Shown here: positions 45,301 to 58,151 of the stretch, piece by piece
How the letters are laid out: the number at the start of each line of letters is the position of its first letter
Numbering within the stretch: the first letter of the stretch is position 1
Assembly (NCBI GenBank): GCA_016858145.1
Contig: JAEHOE010000078.1
Span: 248,001 to 312,000 of the forward strand
From: Edaphochlamys debaryana
Lineage: Eukaryota; Chlorophyta; Chlorophyceae; Chlamydomonadales
Length of the DNA stretch: 64,000 bases
Reading direction: 5' to 3'
Program-made: the position numbers and the translations under genes
The notes under the pieces: model-generated
Database searches by the model: none
Seen by the model: the letters and a program-made list of their open reading frames with translations, nothing else
Told to the model about the DNA's origin: nothing

Positions 45301-48300
45301 GACCCCAGCACGCCCTCCAGCGTCAGCTGCACATCGTTGATGGTGGACTTGAGCCCCGCAGCCATGACCGCCAGCTCTGCGGCGACGCCTTGCGGCGGCG
45401 AGCCGGCGCTCCCGGTGCCGCCCGTGCCTCCGGGGCCCTTGTCCTGGCCGCTGCTGCTGTCCGTGAGGCCGTGGTCCATCATCAGGAGCGGCTCCTGACG
45501 CGGGTCCACCCTCGGCCGGTTGGGGTGCTCCTCGTCCTCGCCTTCGTCGGAGCGCCGAGCGGGCTGGCGTGGTAGCGGCAGCCTGCCTTGTGGCCCTGCC
45601 TCCGCCTCTGCCTCTGCCCCTGCGCCGGCTCCGGCTGCGGGAGTTGCGGTTGCTGGTGCACCGGGGACCTTGGACTGAAGCTCCTGCCCAACTGCACGCA
45701 TGTCCTCTCGCGCCTCATCTTGCAGCTGCTGCGCCCGAGAGTGGTGCGCCGGGTTCATGTGGCGGTGCCGCGGGTCCAGCATCAGCGGCGGCCGGCCCGC
45801 GTGCGCGTGGCCCGGCTCGCCGCCGGCACCTGCCCCTGCCCCGCCCGTGCTTCCGCCTGTGCCGCCTGTACCGCCTGTCCCACTGTCCTTGGACGCGGTC
45901 CCGGACGCGGTCGCGGCCGACGCGCCAACGTCCGGCGAGTCTCGGTGTCGGAGTTGCAGGAAGCAATCCTTGGACGTCGGCGGTTCTGGCGCCGCGGGAG
46001 GCGGCGGGTGCCGAGAGATGAGCGTCGGCGCGGCCGGGGCCGGCGGCGGCGGTGGCGCGTCGCCGCCCGGTCCCATGAAGATGGGACTGACCTGGGCTCC
46101 CAGGCCGAAATGCGCCGCCCAGGACGAGACGGGGTCTGAGTTGGACGTGTTGGCCGTCATGACTGCCGTCAGGAGGGCTGGGTCCGGTAGCGTTGGCAGC
46201 GGAGCTGGGAAGGCCCCGGGGGGGCGTTGCGCAAACATGAGTGGAGCGCTCGAGGCGCGCGCGTGGGCCGCGGCGGCAGCGTCGGAAAGGACCTGCCCCA
46301 GGCCGTTCTCGGCTGGCGCTGAAACGCCGCCGCCTGCACGGCGATCGCTATCGTCGTCGTCGCCGTACATTACGCTGTCCTGCTGACCCAGGTGCACGTC
46401 CACGCCCAAAAACACGCTGCCCTCCTGCAGGACGGTCGTGCAGTGGCCGGGGTGAGGGTGAGAGCGTGTCCAGACCCCCAACGGGACGGGCAAATGACTG
46501 TAACCCTTTCCGTGCCCTCACTTTACCCTTGACGCCGCCTACATACGGCTCCTGTACGCGCATGCCTGTCTTGCACCGTGCCCTCTTACCCCGCCACATC
46601 AGCTTTTGGCCTGTGAGATCCCTCAGGTGCCCTGCCTTATTCCCCAAACCCCTTGCTCTGGCCTGCACCCACCATCATGAAGGAGCCCCGGAAGCGCCGT
46701 CCCGCGGGTGCCGCCTTGAGCACCGGCAGGTCGCGGTTAGAGTCGGAATCGCATTCCATGGAGGCCTCACTCCGCACCACAGTGCGCCTGCGATTGCCAG
46801 AGGCCGCGACCGCGGCCGCGACGGCCGAGGAGCTGCCCGGGCCCTGCGGGTCGCCGTCTTCGGGGATGACGTCAGCAGACACCAGGAACTTGGTCGTGAC
46901 GAGCGCGGCTGAGTCGCAGGAGCTGCGGCTCCCGGCCCTGAGGCCGGCCTCGCCCGACTTGGGCGCGGCTGAAGAGGGCCGCGTCGAGCCGCGGCTGTGT
47001 TTGGAGTTTGGCCCCGCGTTGTGTCCGCCGTCGCCAATGTTGATTGCGATCATGCTGGGCGTCACGCTGGTGTTGCCGGCTGTTTTTTCTCTGTCGAGCG
47101 AGGCTGCGGCGAGCGCTGCCGCTGCCGCGACGGCCCGTCGGTGGTGCACAAACGCAAAGGCGGCGAGTGCGGCCAGGCAGACCACGCCCACTGGCACAGC
47201 GATGGCGATCGCAAGCTGCGGTGAGGAACGCGCATGTTGGGGCGGGCGTGTGAGTCCACCGGTTTGGGCAGCACACGACGTGAGCAGGGCCTGAGTGAAG
47301 GAAGGTCTCACTCCGCAGCGCTGCCCGCAGGCCTCACCGTTGTGGCGTCGCTGCTTGAGCCGCTGGGAGCGGCCACGGGCACCGGCGAGCCGCCCCCGGG
47401 CAGTGGCGGCGGCACGGGAGACTCGGGCTCAAAGGTCTTTCCCTGCCTCACCAGGCGGATGCACTCTGGGCGCCCGGGCGGAGGAGCGAACGGGAAGCGG
47501 GCTTGAGAACACAGGTGGAGGTTCAAGGCTGGAGCCAAGAAGCGACAGGGCTGCGGCCTGGCTATGCATTGGGCCCCGTGCCGTCTGTGAGAGCAGCCCT
47601 TCTAACGTCGTTCCAGGCCGAAACCCCGACCCCATCGCACTACATTGCCCCCGTGGGCCCACGCGCCAGCGGTCCTCCGACGCACCAATGGGCGTGAGGT
47701 CACGCAGGCACACATCCGGTACGAACTTCTCGGCCACGTAGGTCGTACGGCTGCTGTACATGATGTAACCCCCCAGCGTGATGCCCTGGAAAGCTCGCTC
47801 ATTGTCGGCAGGCATTTCCTGCGCAAGCAAGGGGGCACAGACGGAGAACAAGCGTCAAGTAGGCCCGGCGGCCGTGCTCCCTCGTAAGGTCACACACACC
47901 CTCACTCTTTCTCCCCCGTGCGGCTCAGCTCACTCGGCTGCCCTTGCCCCTACAGTCCACGCCACACGCCTCGCTGCCCCTTCCGCAACCGCAAGCGTGC
48001 CGGCACCCCTCACCGCGGCGTAGTCCTCGATCAGAATCGCTTGCGGAAAGCAGGCGGCCGCCCTCGGCGTACGCGTGCTGTCGTAGCACACTGGCGCCGA
48101 CCCATTGGTCAGCTCCACGATCTGCCGCTCCCCCGGGCCGTACCGGGGCGCGGCTAGCGTGTTGACCAGGCGGAACTGCAGCGGCAGCCCCACCTCCCTG
48201 TGGTGGACGCACCTGCGCCGTGGGGGAGGAAATGGATAGGGGGTGGGGGTGTTTTCAACGGGGCGGGTGGTGGGGGGCTTCGGCCAGCAGGCGGGCGCGC

Positions 48301-49956
48301 GGGCTGCGGGCTCGGGGCGGCGAGTCGAGTGCTGGGTGCGGTTGTGCTTGCTGCTGGGCCCTCAGCGTCAGGGCCCCGTTGCCTGATTTCTTTCGGGCGT
48401 TCTATGCTCTCTTTCCGCAGTTCCCTGGATTGGTTGGCCAGGGCCATCCCCCGGGACGTATGGCCCCTGCTGGTCATCTGCCATCCCTCGCAACCTCAGG
48501 CAGAGGCAAGAGGACACCAGGGATACTAGTTCATGCCTGAACGGGTTGCGGCCCGCTGGCGGCGCACTTGGGTGCCCAGCTCCCTCGCCGCCCCATTCCG
48601 CCCGTGTCGGACCCACCTCTCCACCACCAGGACTCCCCCGGGCGAGTACTGCATGGGCAAGAGCGTCAGCCTGCCGAGGGTGGAGCGGGGGAGGGGCCGG
48701 AGAAGCAGGATCAGGATGGTCTAACTTAGGATGGCAAGAGGCCGCAAGATACGATGCTCGTGGCTCCAGTAAAGTGGGAAGAGAAAGCTTCCAATACGGG
48801 GCAGAACCAGCCCTAACCGGCCGCAGTCTGCCGCAGCGGCGGCCCCCACCCCACCGCTGTCCCCCAACGTACGTCCGTAGCTTGAGGGCAGTACCTCCCC
48901 CAGGTACGTCAGGCTTACAAACCCCACTAGCCGCCTCCCCACGTACGTCAATACCTTACAGGCATCCTGTTTAGGCTCTCTTGCTGATTCTCATTGCACT
49001 GCCACCGCGACGCCCTCGGGGCGAGGATCTACAGCCCGGGCTGAGGCCTTCTTGAGGCCTCCTTCCAGTCAGCTTCCGCTGGGGCCTAGGGAGCCCCAGT
49101 ATTGCCAGACCCCTCTTTAGCCCGAAGCCTCCGGCGGTCCTCAGTCAGACTGATACCGCTCTCCGCACATGCTGAGCGAGTACTACGGCCGTATGGGGGC
49201 GCCCGGGTGAGGCCGTTGAAACCCGCCATCTCCCCGTGCTGAGACCCCCCTCAAATGCCTTCATTTGCTTCCATGCGCTTCTATGCGCAGAAAACATGCT
49301 GTGGAAAGGCGCCCAAAACACACACGCCCCCTCCCCACCCTCCCACGCCCCCCCCACCCAAAAAGACACCCCCCGCCTCACCCCACATCAACCATGTGGT
49401 TTTGTAGTTCGAGCCCGACAAGCCGGAGCCAAATGCCCGCCTCGAGTCCAAAAAGCATCGCGAGGCCACCGAAGTCCTGCAACGGAGCGCGGCGGCCGCA
49501 GTGACCATTCTGGCACATAGCAGCAATCAATCCCCCTTTCCATGGCTGGTCAACGCGGGCGTTCCCTCGACCTCGACTGAGTTGCTTGTACTGCCATGAA
49601 CCCGAGCCGCATCACCGCCGATGCGTTTTCCAGCCGCCGCAACTTACCAGCTGCACAAGGGTGTTGCTGGCAAGCAGTTCAGGGGCTGCTGTGACGGTCA
49701 CATTCCTCCGAAGCTGCAAACTCTCCGTTGCGGGCCAATGCTCGCTGCTGATGACCAGGGAGCTGTTCAGCACGATGGTGCTGATGGAGGAGTCCGAAAG
49801 GGCCTCCTTAAAGCCCGCCGAGTCCACAATGGTCGCCTGAGTCCTCGACTGGGCTACATTTCCGCCGAGGCTCGTTATCACCGTTAACAGGAAGAGAGCT
49901 AACGATGCAGAGCTCTGCCGGGATCCTCCGCCGGCCATCCAAGTTTCGCTCAACAC
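42352..49956 (-). CDS. Receptor-like protein kinase, second copy (19 exons, short ectodomain)
   Basis: Exons, 5' to 3': 49956-49648, 49476-49393, 48966-48895, 48648-48617, 48212-48014, 47818-47686, 47465-47338, 47215-46673, 46424-45290, 45068-45054, 44916-44795, 44572-44471, 44308-44207, 43985-43910, 43661-43577, 43440-43356, 43111-43074, 42906-42768 and 42558-42352, giving 1201 residues. A signal peptide (LALFLLTVITSLGG) is followed by a ~280-residue ectodomain, a membrane span at ~320-342 (IAIAVPVGVVCLAALAAFAF), a long low-complexity linker and a kinase at ~868-1180. Kinase motifs: GSGSFGTVYKG, VAVK (Lys ~894), HPNIV, IVMEFADAG, IIHGDLNPNN (Asp ~1018) and ADVFSLGVMLWEL. Oddities: DLG replaces DFG, IDP stands where APE is expected, and HGD replaces HRD. 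The exon 2 to 3 join uses a weak GTTGAT donor and is the least certain. Confidence 0.82.
45054..45068 (-). other. 15-nt micro-exon completing the kinase glycine loop
   Basis: The preceding exon ends at SGSFG in phase 1. This 15-base exon, between a CTCAG acceptor and a GTGAGG donor, supplies TVYK, and the next exon begins with the second and third bases of Gly in GTWQG. Skipping it would keep the frame but delete five residues of the nucleotide-binding loop, including the conserved Val. Confidence 0.75.
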
Positions 49957-51229
49957 CTTCCGGTACTACTGTGGCGTTGACGGGCATGTCCTATCCAAGC
50001 GGCGTGCATTCTCTTGCTTACAAGTGTTAGGGTGTTGGCTGAATACAAGTGACAGACGTGGCGTCGGTGCTATTCGTCAGGCCTGCGCTGACAGGGCCCG
50101 GGCAGCAATCCGGCAAGGCGAGACGTTGCGCTGCAAACCCCGCCCTAACGGCCCGCAGCATATGGCTTTGACCACGCATTGGCGGTGGAAGCGCTGAAAC
50201 GCGTTGGCGCGACTCGAACCGCCAAAAACACAGCCGCCACGTGCGTGGTAGTACAGCGACGCTGCGGACCTGCCGCCTTTTGCGCTGCGCCGCGGCCCGT
50301 CGCTGCCCCTCGTTACGAGTCTTCCCCCCTCGCCTCAACTCATGGGGAACACAAATTAGCACGCCAGAGCAAGCCGTTTCAGGGAGCGCGTGGAGAGGGC
50401 GTGGCTGCCCCCGCTGGTGGCAACTGCAGGTAGGTCGTCGTCAGGTAGGTCGCACGAAGCCCCGCCTTCCTCAAGTCTACACCAACTGCTGATACAGCGG
50501 GCGCAACTGCATTCCGCTTACCGCTCTCCACAGTCCACTCACATATGCAAGTGCCAAGCACACGCGTGCCGTACGACGTACAACTTACATAGTCCTCAAG
50601 TCTGAGGGGTCCAGATACTATCGTAGCCCCCTAGGCTGCACATCTGCTCATCGTGTAAAGGCGTTCGGTGGGAGTCAAGAGTTTCGCCGGCGGATCTGGT
50701 GGCGGCGTGGGGCGTCGAGCGGGTCGGGACGACCTTCCCACCCTGCCGTCCAGCTGCCGGGATGAGAGGGAGCAACTGCAGCGCGCAGACTGCTCTTACC
50801 TCTCCACGACACAAGACTGAGGGCTGTGAGAGGGGAGCGGCACGCGCAAAAGGGGATCCCTCAATGCCCTCCTCGGCGACGTTTGGGAGCTCTTACTCTC
50901 AGGGCCCCGAGGCATGGCCTGCATCCCCGGCCGCCGGCCCCGGACATTCAAGTCACACAACAACCACACAACGACCACACCCGCACACCCGGAGATGCAG
51001 CCACTCCGCCTCCCCATTGCTTGGTCCCATTGCTGCCATTCAGCCCTGGCCCCCCGCTGCGCTCCGGAATGCCTCCACCCCTCTGCCCTTCTGCCCCCTG
51101 CCCGGGCGCCCGCCAGCCCGCACGCACGCACGTCACCGCTGCCCCTTGCCCCCTGCCGCCCCCGCCGCCTCTGCCTCCCCCCCTCCACTACCCCCACGCC
51201 CGCTCTCATCCGTACCCTCATCCTCACCC
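49957..51229. other. Intergenic stretch between two - strand genes
   Basis: It should hold the 3' UTR of the glycosyltransferase gene and the promoter of the second receptor kinase. No coding exon is supported. Confidence 0.55.
50585..50589 (-). terminator. Candidate TGTAA poly(A) signal for the glycosyltransferase gene
   Basis: TGTAA on the - strand lies about 640 bases beyond the stop at 51230. Confidence 0.4.
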
Positions 51230-54200
51230 TCATTCTCCGTCGCCACCAGTGCCTTCATCCTCGTCCTCTTCTGCCCCGCCGCCGTCGCCTTGACCGGGCC
51301 GGAAGTGCTCCCATCCGTTCCTGCCCACTTTGGGTCGGTGCTCCACGGGCTGACCGGAGTCGTTTATGGCGTGGTCGCCCGACACGTAGGCCGCCTTGTA
51401 GGAGGCGGGGTCGCCGCCCACCTGGCGGCGGTTGGAGCGGTTGGGACGGTTGGGGCGGTTAGGGTGGTTGACGGTTGGAGTGGCGTTGGAAGGCGGTGGG
51501 ACGGGACCGGTTGCTACCGGCGCCGCCCCACGCGCTCCCACGCCTGTCGCCATGGCAGGGGACGGGGCGCACCGCAGCATGACGGACCACACCCCATGAC
51601 GGACAGCGCCCCCCACCACCCGCAGAATGCCCCCATGCATAACGGGACGGACCATGTCCCATGCTCGGCAGCCCTCTACCCACCCGCAGTATGCCCAGCA
51701 GGTGCTGACGCAGCGCGGACCAGGGCAGGCGCACGTGGTGCTCCCGGTGCGTGAACTCGTGCCGAAACACGTCGGAACTCTCGAAGGCGGAGGCCGCCGA
51801 GTTGGCTGGATCGTGGATCCAGATGCTCCAGTAGAAGACCTGACGCACGTGGGCGGGTGGGCGGATGGAACGGGACGAGCGTGGGGTCCCGGATCCCGGA
51901 GTATGCATGGGTGGGCGGGGCGGCGAGGGAGAGTGAGGGCCTGGGTGGAGTAGGGTGAGGGCCTAGGAGTCGTGACCGGGGGAGCCTGGACCCTGACGCT
52001 CCGGTGTGAGGCCGGCTGGGGTGACCTTGGCGTCAAAGCGGGGTGTGGGAGCGGGTCGGTCGAGAGGTCGGGTTGTGTAAGCTCAGCGGCTGGTGGGCGA
52101 CCCCCCCTGCCTCGGAGGGGGCCCAGATCCCCCTGCCTTGGCCCCAGTTGGCCCCCTCTCTCCGTCTTGCCCCCCCCCCACCTTCTTGTCAAGCTCCAGC
52201 ATCTTGGCATAGTAGCCCTCGGCCCACTGAGGGGTTGGGAACGGGGGAAAGTGTGTGTGGAGAGAGTTGACGTGCCGCCGAGGTTGCACGATAGCGCGGG
52301 GGATGGGGGATGGGCTGAGCTCTCTCCGCACCGACCGACCAACAAATACCCACGCCCGAATCCCCCGGCCAAGCCGCCCCCTACCCCCTCCCCAAACCCC
52401 CAGGTCCCTGCCTGGTGGTTGAAGCGCAGCGGCAGCACCTCCACCAGCGAGGAGCCCCGGGGCATCATGAAGGAGTGGTAGCCGGCAGCCCCGTGGGTCG
52501 CCACCAGCACGTCCGTGGCCTTAGTGTGTGTGGAGGAGGGGGGGTGGAGGTCGGAGGGCTGAGGTTGGGGGGAAGGTTAGACGATAGGGCCCTGATACAG
52601 GCCAGGGAGGGGACGTAACCGGGGCCGGGGCAGCCACCGGCACATCTGTGGCCTAGGGGGGGAGATGGGGGGGAGGGGTGCGGGGGAGGGGGAGGGGTGC
52701 GGGGGAGGCGGCTGAATTGTGTGGGCAATGCTAGGTGAGAGGGTCTGGAAACAAGCCAGGGAAGAGGCGTGGCCAGGGCGTGCCCACAAGCACGGCCGCG
52801 ACCTGGGGGAGCAGGTGCGGTGAAGAACAGGAATGGGGCCGCACGGATGGTTGAGAATGTTCTACTACGGCGGAGACGTGCGTCGTCGCCAGCCATCATG
52901 TGAGTAAGGGGCCGAGAGGTGAAGCAAGCTACGGGGTTACGGTAGGTGCGTACAGCAGTACCGTACGTCAGGCGAGCACCCGAGGCCGTACATCGCTGCC
53001 GTACCTTGGCCAGTGCCATATCGTAAAAGATGTCCCGCCCGAACACGTGCGCGATGCAGACCAGGCGGGAGACGGAGGCCAGGCCGCCGCCGGGGCCGCC
53101 CCGGAGCGCCTCCTTGACGGTTGCGTCCTTTGGGGGGTGGGGGTGAAGTGCGGGGAGGGGCGCGGGGGTTGGTCCAAGGGCGAGAGGGCGGGAAGATGCG
53201 AGGCACCAGGGGGGTGGGGCGCGGCGGGTAGGCGCAGGGTAGAGGAGAGTGACGACTTTCTCAGGAGCTCCAGGGTCGCGTGACGGTGCGGGCTGGGTAG
53301 AAGGACATTGATGAAGGTTTGATTTGGCAGGCTCCAGGAAACGTCCTGAAGGGATTGTTGCCAGAGCAGGTGGCTCTGATCAGGTGAGGAGAGCTCAAGG
53401 AAGGGGGCCGCCGTGACCGCAGGCTGCCCTGGCCCCATCGTCCGCGGCTTTCCCCCGCCGCCGGCACGGGGCCCCACGCGTCACGAAACACACACGCCCC
53501 CCGGTTTCCCCCCCCCCGCCCCCACCTTGAGGTCCAGGCCGTTGCACGCCTCCAGCAACTCCTCCTCGTTCAGAATGGCACGACCCGTGGCGTTGGGTCG
53601 GGATGCAATCACCACCTGGGGTTGGCCGTTGGGGTGGGGGCCCGGCGGGGGCGGTGTTACCAAGCAGCGAGTGTTGCAGTGTGATCCGGTATCCTGGCGC
53701 CAGGATGCCGGGTCACAATGCAACAGCGAGTTGTCGCCTGCCCGTTCCCGCTCCCGCCCATGCCGTACCCGCATGCATGAGGCCACGTCAGACACGAATA
53801 CCACGATTTGAACCCTGTGCCTTAGCTGGTGCTGCATACCCTCCTGCGTGCGCCGCCACGTCTCGCCACCACGCCCTGCCCAACACACCCCTTCGCCCTT
53901 CCCCCTGCCCTCCCTCGCCACTACACCCGCACACCCCTTCCACCCGCCGCACCCTCAGTCCCGCTCCAAGCCCTACCCGCATCCCACATCCCACATCCCA
54001 GCGCCAAGTCCTCTCCCTCCACCCCCATAACCTCCCCCCCTAGCACACCACACACCACACCCACCCGCAGCCCGCTCCGGTCCTGGTCCGCCCCTTTGGC
54101 CCCGAACGCTGCCCCCACGGGCGGCAGGCGGTCGGCGTAGTGCTGCAGCAGGTGCTCCCCGGCGGCCGAAGTGCCGTCGTCCTGGAGGGGACGGAGGGGT

Positions 54201-57200
54201 GGAGGGTGGAGGGATGTGTTTGTGTGTGCCGTACGAAAGGCGTAGTGCTGCAGCAGGTGCTCCCCGGCGGCCGCCGTGCCGTCGTCCTTGGGTTTGGGGT
54301 GTGTGTGTGGAAGGAGGGGGAAAGGGGCGTGTGTGTTCGTGTGCGCCGTACTACGGGGGGAACGCTGCAGCAGGCGCTCGAAGGTGCTGGTCCGCAGGAG
54401 CGTATCGCGAGTGTTGTGAGACAGGTCTGAGGCAGTTTGCGGGGAATGGCAACCCCAGCGGAGGCCCACCTTGCGGTTCCTGAACTTGCACAGCGTAACA
54501 ACCTCAAAGCACCTGCGGCAACACAAGGTTTGCCGGGGCGGGTGTCGAGGCGCGGCTCGCTGCAACCCGCCACCAAGCCGCCAGCGAGCTGCCAAGGCTG
54601 TATCGATCGCCCTAGGCCCTGGAGCCGCTGAAGCCCGGTCGCCGAATGTGCGTCGGAAGCCACCAGGCTCCTTACGAGTGACCCCTCCCCGCCCCAAACA
54701 CCCCCACCTGTGCCGCACGCCCTCGGCCGTGGCACCGCTGGGCTCGGGCTCCCCCCGCGGCCGCTCGGAGAACTCTGCTAGGGAGGTGACCTGCAAAGGG
54801 AAGGAGGAAGGCGGGCGGGCAGAATTGGGGCGCGTGTGTGTTTTGCCGACGCGTCAAGGCACTGAGGGGCACGGGCTCGGAGACCTCGCCTGGGAAGGTG
54901 AACTGCAGGGCCCGGGAAGGGAGGGGTGAGGTGAGGTGAGAAAAATGTTCGTCCCCACACGACGTCCCATGCCCCGGACTCGATGCTATTGCTAAACACA
55001 GACCGAAACCCCGCGTGCAAGGCTAGCAGGACCTGTGCCGGGACCGCGGTCTAACCCATGGCCGACTGCCCTCTTAGCTCCCGTGTCACTGCTCCACCTA
55101 CAGCACACGGCTCTTGCTGTTCTCCTCATACTTCCTTCCTCCTAAGCGCACAGTACTTGCGTACCTTGTAATTGAATACCGACTCAAAAAACACCCCTGC
55201 AAAGCCCGGCAGCCGCAGGCCGTGCGGCGTGGCCACCACGAGCGTGTGGGCGGGGTCGTACAGCCCTTCCCTGTACGGCAGTGCACGGCAACAGGTGAGT
55301 TCGCTTCTCGTTATGAGTGTCTGCGTTAGGCGGCATCGGCTTTCGCACGGCAAGCCTCTTCCCTTCCCTGGCCCCGACCCTTCCGGGGTTCCGACGTGGG
55401 GTCCCCCGCATCCCAGGCCCTCCTCCCACACGCCAGGGCCGCTCCCCACCCCCACCCCAAGCCCCCCTCCTCCCACACCCCAGGTCTGCCCTCCGCACCG
55501 GAACGCTGCGTGCATGTGGTTGTACGACGTCTCAAACACCTCCCCCACGTTGTACAGCCACCTGAAAGGGCGCAGCAGAGTGTGGGAGCACAGGCGGCGG
55601 CAAGAGGGCGTCAACGAGGGGCCGTGGCCATGCCAGTCACACCCACCGTGGAGAGCACCGAGGGAACGGAAGGAGTTGGCACAGCACGCACCCCTGCCAC
55701 ACCACCGGACGAGTGGCAGCACGCGCCCGCAGCACGAGAGCGCAGCACGGGCCAAGACGCGCGCGCAGCACGCACCTCTGCCACACCACGATGGGGCTGG
55801 TGCAGGCGCTGAAGGCGGGGCGCTGCAGGTCTTCGCAGCACTCCTCCGACGTGTTGGCGCGGATGACCACGTGCGGTATGCGAATGTCGCGACCGGCCTC
55901 GAACTTGTCCCCGTTGCCTGGGGTTTGTGGGGGGGCGATCTTTGACGAGTTAGAGTTTGGATAGCCCAGACGGTATGGCGGCAGCCAGCGAGCCCGATGC
56001 GCACCGAGGTCCAGAGCGAAAGGTCCGTCGGGGTGGGGGGACAGGGAGGGAGGGGAGGGGAGGGAGGGAGGGAGGGGGCGCGTGGGGGTGAGGTGGCAGA
56101 TGGGGGCTGGGGATGGGCTTGAGGGGAGGGGCGGGGGTCTCGGACTTGTCATCGTTGCCTAACAGCGCGGAGGGAGTGGGAGGGAGGGAGGGAGGGAGGG
56201 ATGGGGCGGGCGGGGATGAGGTGGGAGAGGGATGAGGGGACGGTGGGGGACTGGGGGTGGGGGCGGGGCGGACTGGAGCAGGCAGTGTGCGTGGGCCCTG
56301 GACGACGCCAGCCGCCGCCCCGCACGTGGCGAAGCACAGGTCTTGCCGGCCGCAGCACCGCGAGGCGTGGACCGGAAGCAGCCGACAACTGGGCAGCGTT
56401 GGGGAAGCCCGTCCGTAACGGAGACATCGTTGGGCCCGTCAAGCCCCGCACGCCCTGGGGAGCCGCCCGCGCCTCCAGCGCCCTCACCCCAGGGGTTGGG
56501 CCAGTTGTAGACCATTTCCTTGACGTCGAACTTGAGGGGCTTGTCGCGGCTCAGCCTGGGGGGAGGGCCGGGGCGGGGGCGCTTTGGCTGGGAGGGGGAT
56601 GGCGACGAAGGGCAGGCCCAGGATAGCGTGTCTGGGCTCAGTGTGGGGGAGGGCAGGGGGGGCCAATCGGGAGGGGGTGGGCTGTCATGCCTGGGCCCGG
56701 GGAAGCATGTCGAGGCTCAGGAAGGCTCAGCAGTGGGAGCACCGCCGTGCTGGAGGGGGTAGAGCGGTGGGAGCATGTGGGCTGCACACGGGGACGAGGG
56801 GTTGCGGCGCAGGGGTCCGGTGTCGTGCTGTACGGTGCCGTACCTGGGATTGTACTTGGGATCGTACGTTATGAACTGCTGTTGGTCCACACACATCTGG
56901 GCGACGGGGAGTAGTTGAAGGGGTGGGAGTGGGGGTGGGGGTGGGTGCAGCCAAGATGTCACGAGGGCGTGGGAATGACCCCAGTGACTCCACACCCCAA
57001 GAGTGTGGACCGAGCCGGGCAGCGGGTCCCCTGCACACGGCTGAGTCAGCACTTCCCCTTATGGAGTCATAGGTCATGAGACTCATCACCCCTCATACGG
57101 CAGTGCTGACTATCCCAGCGCAACCGGTACACGCCCCCCATACATGGCCCGAGGCCTCTGCTCCCTCGCTAAAGGGCCCGTCCACCCACCCTGCCCAGCC

Positions 57201-57845
57201 CCGCACCCAGCCACCCACCTGCCCGCCCACCCCCCTTGGAGAGGCTGCACCCACTCACCCATTCCCGCACCCATCTACCCACCCATATCAGGCGTGCCCC
57301 TGCGCACCCACCCACCCACCCCCTGACCAAAGAGCCACCATCCCGCCCACCCACCCACCCCGCCCACCCTAGCCCCCCACCCATCTCAGCCACCCGCCCA
57401 CCCTGGCCCCCCACCCATCTCAGCCACCCCTCCACCCTGGCCACCCACCCATCTCAGCCACCCGCCCACCCCGCCCACCCTGGCCACCCACCCATCTCAG
57501 CTACCCGCCCACCCCGCCCACCCTGGCCACCCACCCATCTCAGCCACCCGCCCACCCCAGCTACCCCCCCACCCCACCCCGCCCACCCACCCAGCGGTAC
57601 TGCTGGCAGCCCCAGCGGTTTAGAAGGACCTGGCTGAGGGGCTTGGGCGCCACACAGCTCCCAGCAGCAGACCGGCGGCGCTGCAGGGCCCCAGCCCCGG
57701 CCCCCGGCCCGCCTCCGCCTCCGCCTCTGCCAGGGCCCAGTGAGGCCCCCGTGTTGGCTAGGGCGGCGGCCGGCTGGACCCATGCGGCCCAGAGGGCCAA
57801 CAGGGCTGTTAGGGCAGCTGTGAGGCTGCCCGGATAGGACGGCAT
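51230..57845 (-). CDS. GT61/DUF563-type glycosyltransferase (secretory pathway)
   Basis: Exons, 5' to 3': 57845-57591, 56896-56844, 56555-56488, 55917-55776, 55561-55499, 55270-55165, 54790-54708, 54512-54470, 54181-54065, 53615-53526, 53127-53005, 52519-52412, 52226-52182, 51839-51684 and 51421-51230, joined in phase to 547 residues. The start gives a clear signal peptide or signal anchor (LTAALTALLALWAAW). The frame stays open to an ATG at 58151, which would add 102 Ala/Pro/Ser/Thr-rich residues. Family marks are VVIASRPNATGRAILNEEE, and TDVLVATHGAAGYHSFMMPR followed by GSSLVEVLP, the conserved HGA core of GT61 proteins (EOGT, POMGNT2 and plant xylosyltransferases). It probably transfers a sugar to a glycoprotein or glycan in the ER or Golgi; donor and acceptor cannot be told. 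The tail is Glu/Asp/Gly-rich. The exon at 52519-52412 ends in a GC donor. Confidence 0.85.
54134..54395 (-). repeat. Tandem decayed copies of the start of GT61 exon 9
   Basis: The first 48 bases of the real exon (54181-54134, starting DDGTSAAGEHLLQHYA) recur at 54287-54240 as DDGTAAAGEHLLQHYA with its own CAAG acceptor. They recur more weakly near 54395-54360 (FERLLQ followed by a similar ACGGCGCACACGAACAC tail). The copies sit in intron 8 with a period near 106 bases. The second copy lacks an obvious donor, so it is probably not used. Confidence 0.7.
57360..57590. repeat. Pyrimidine-rich minisatellite in GT61 intron 1
   Basis: About five copies of a unit built from CACCCATCTCAGCCACCCGC and CACCCTGGCC, with lengths varying between roughly 30 and 45 bases. 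It is embedded in a longer CCCACC-rich tract that starts near 57170. The purine-rich complement could form triplex or H-DNA structures. Confidence 0.75.
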
Positions 57846-58151
57846 GGGTCTCCGCTTGGGTGCGTCATGAGCGGTGGTGGAGGGCTGGTGCGTGGCCCGG
57901 GCCCTCGCGTCCGGGGGTGAGCGCGGGCCCATTGCGGGCCTTGCAAGGGTGGAGCTGGCGGCGCCCAGCGGACGTTCCGTCACGCCTGACCTGGGGGCCG
58001 CTGGGGCATGTCTGACTGCTGAGTTGGACGCGTTGGGTGGTGTTGAAGCTGTTGCGTGAGGGACGGACCCTGGCGACGACGCCGTGGTGTGTGTTGTTGG
58101 ACCGCCCACTCCAGCAGGCACCGCCGAAGAGCGCGTGGATGGCTTAGCCAT

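Noticed and set aside
49145..49381. Extra exon of the second receptor kinase between exons 2 and 3
   Set aside because: A frame can be forced here (GEMAGFNGLT), but no donor/acceptor pair joins it to both neighbours in phase better than the direct join. The region is left as intron with reduced confidence.
57360..57590. Evenly spaced repeats resembling a CRISPR array
   Set aside because: The spacers are themselves C-rich and similar to each other, the repeat length varies, and the tract sits in an intron of a nuclear gene. It is a minisatellite.
57846..58151. Upstream ATG extension of the glycosyltransferase (102 residues)
   Set aside because: The frame is open, but codon use is weaker than in the rest of the gene, and starting at 57845 puts the hydrophobic segment at the N-terminus as a normal signal peptide. 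The extension was kept only as an alternative.
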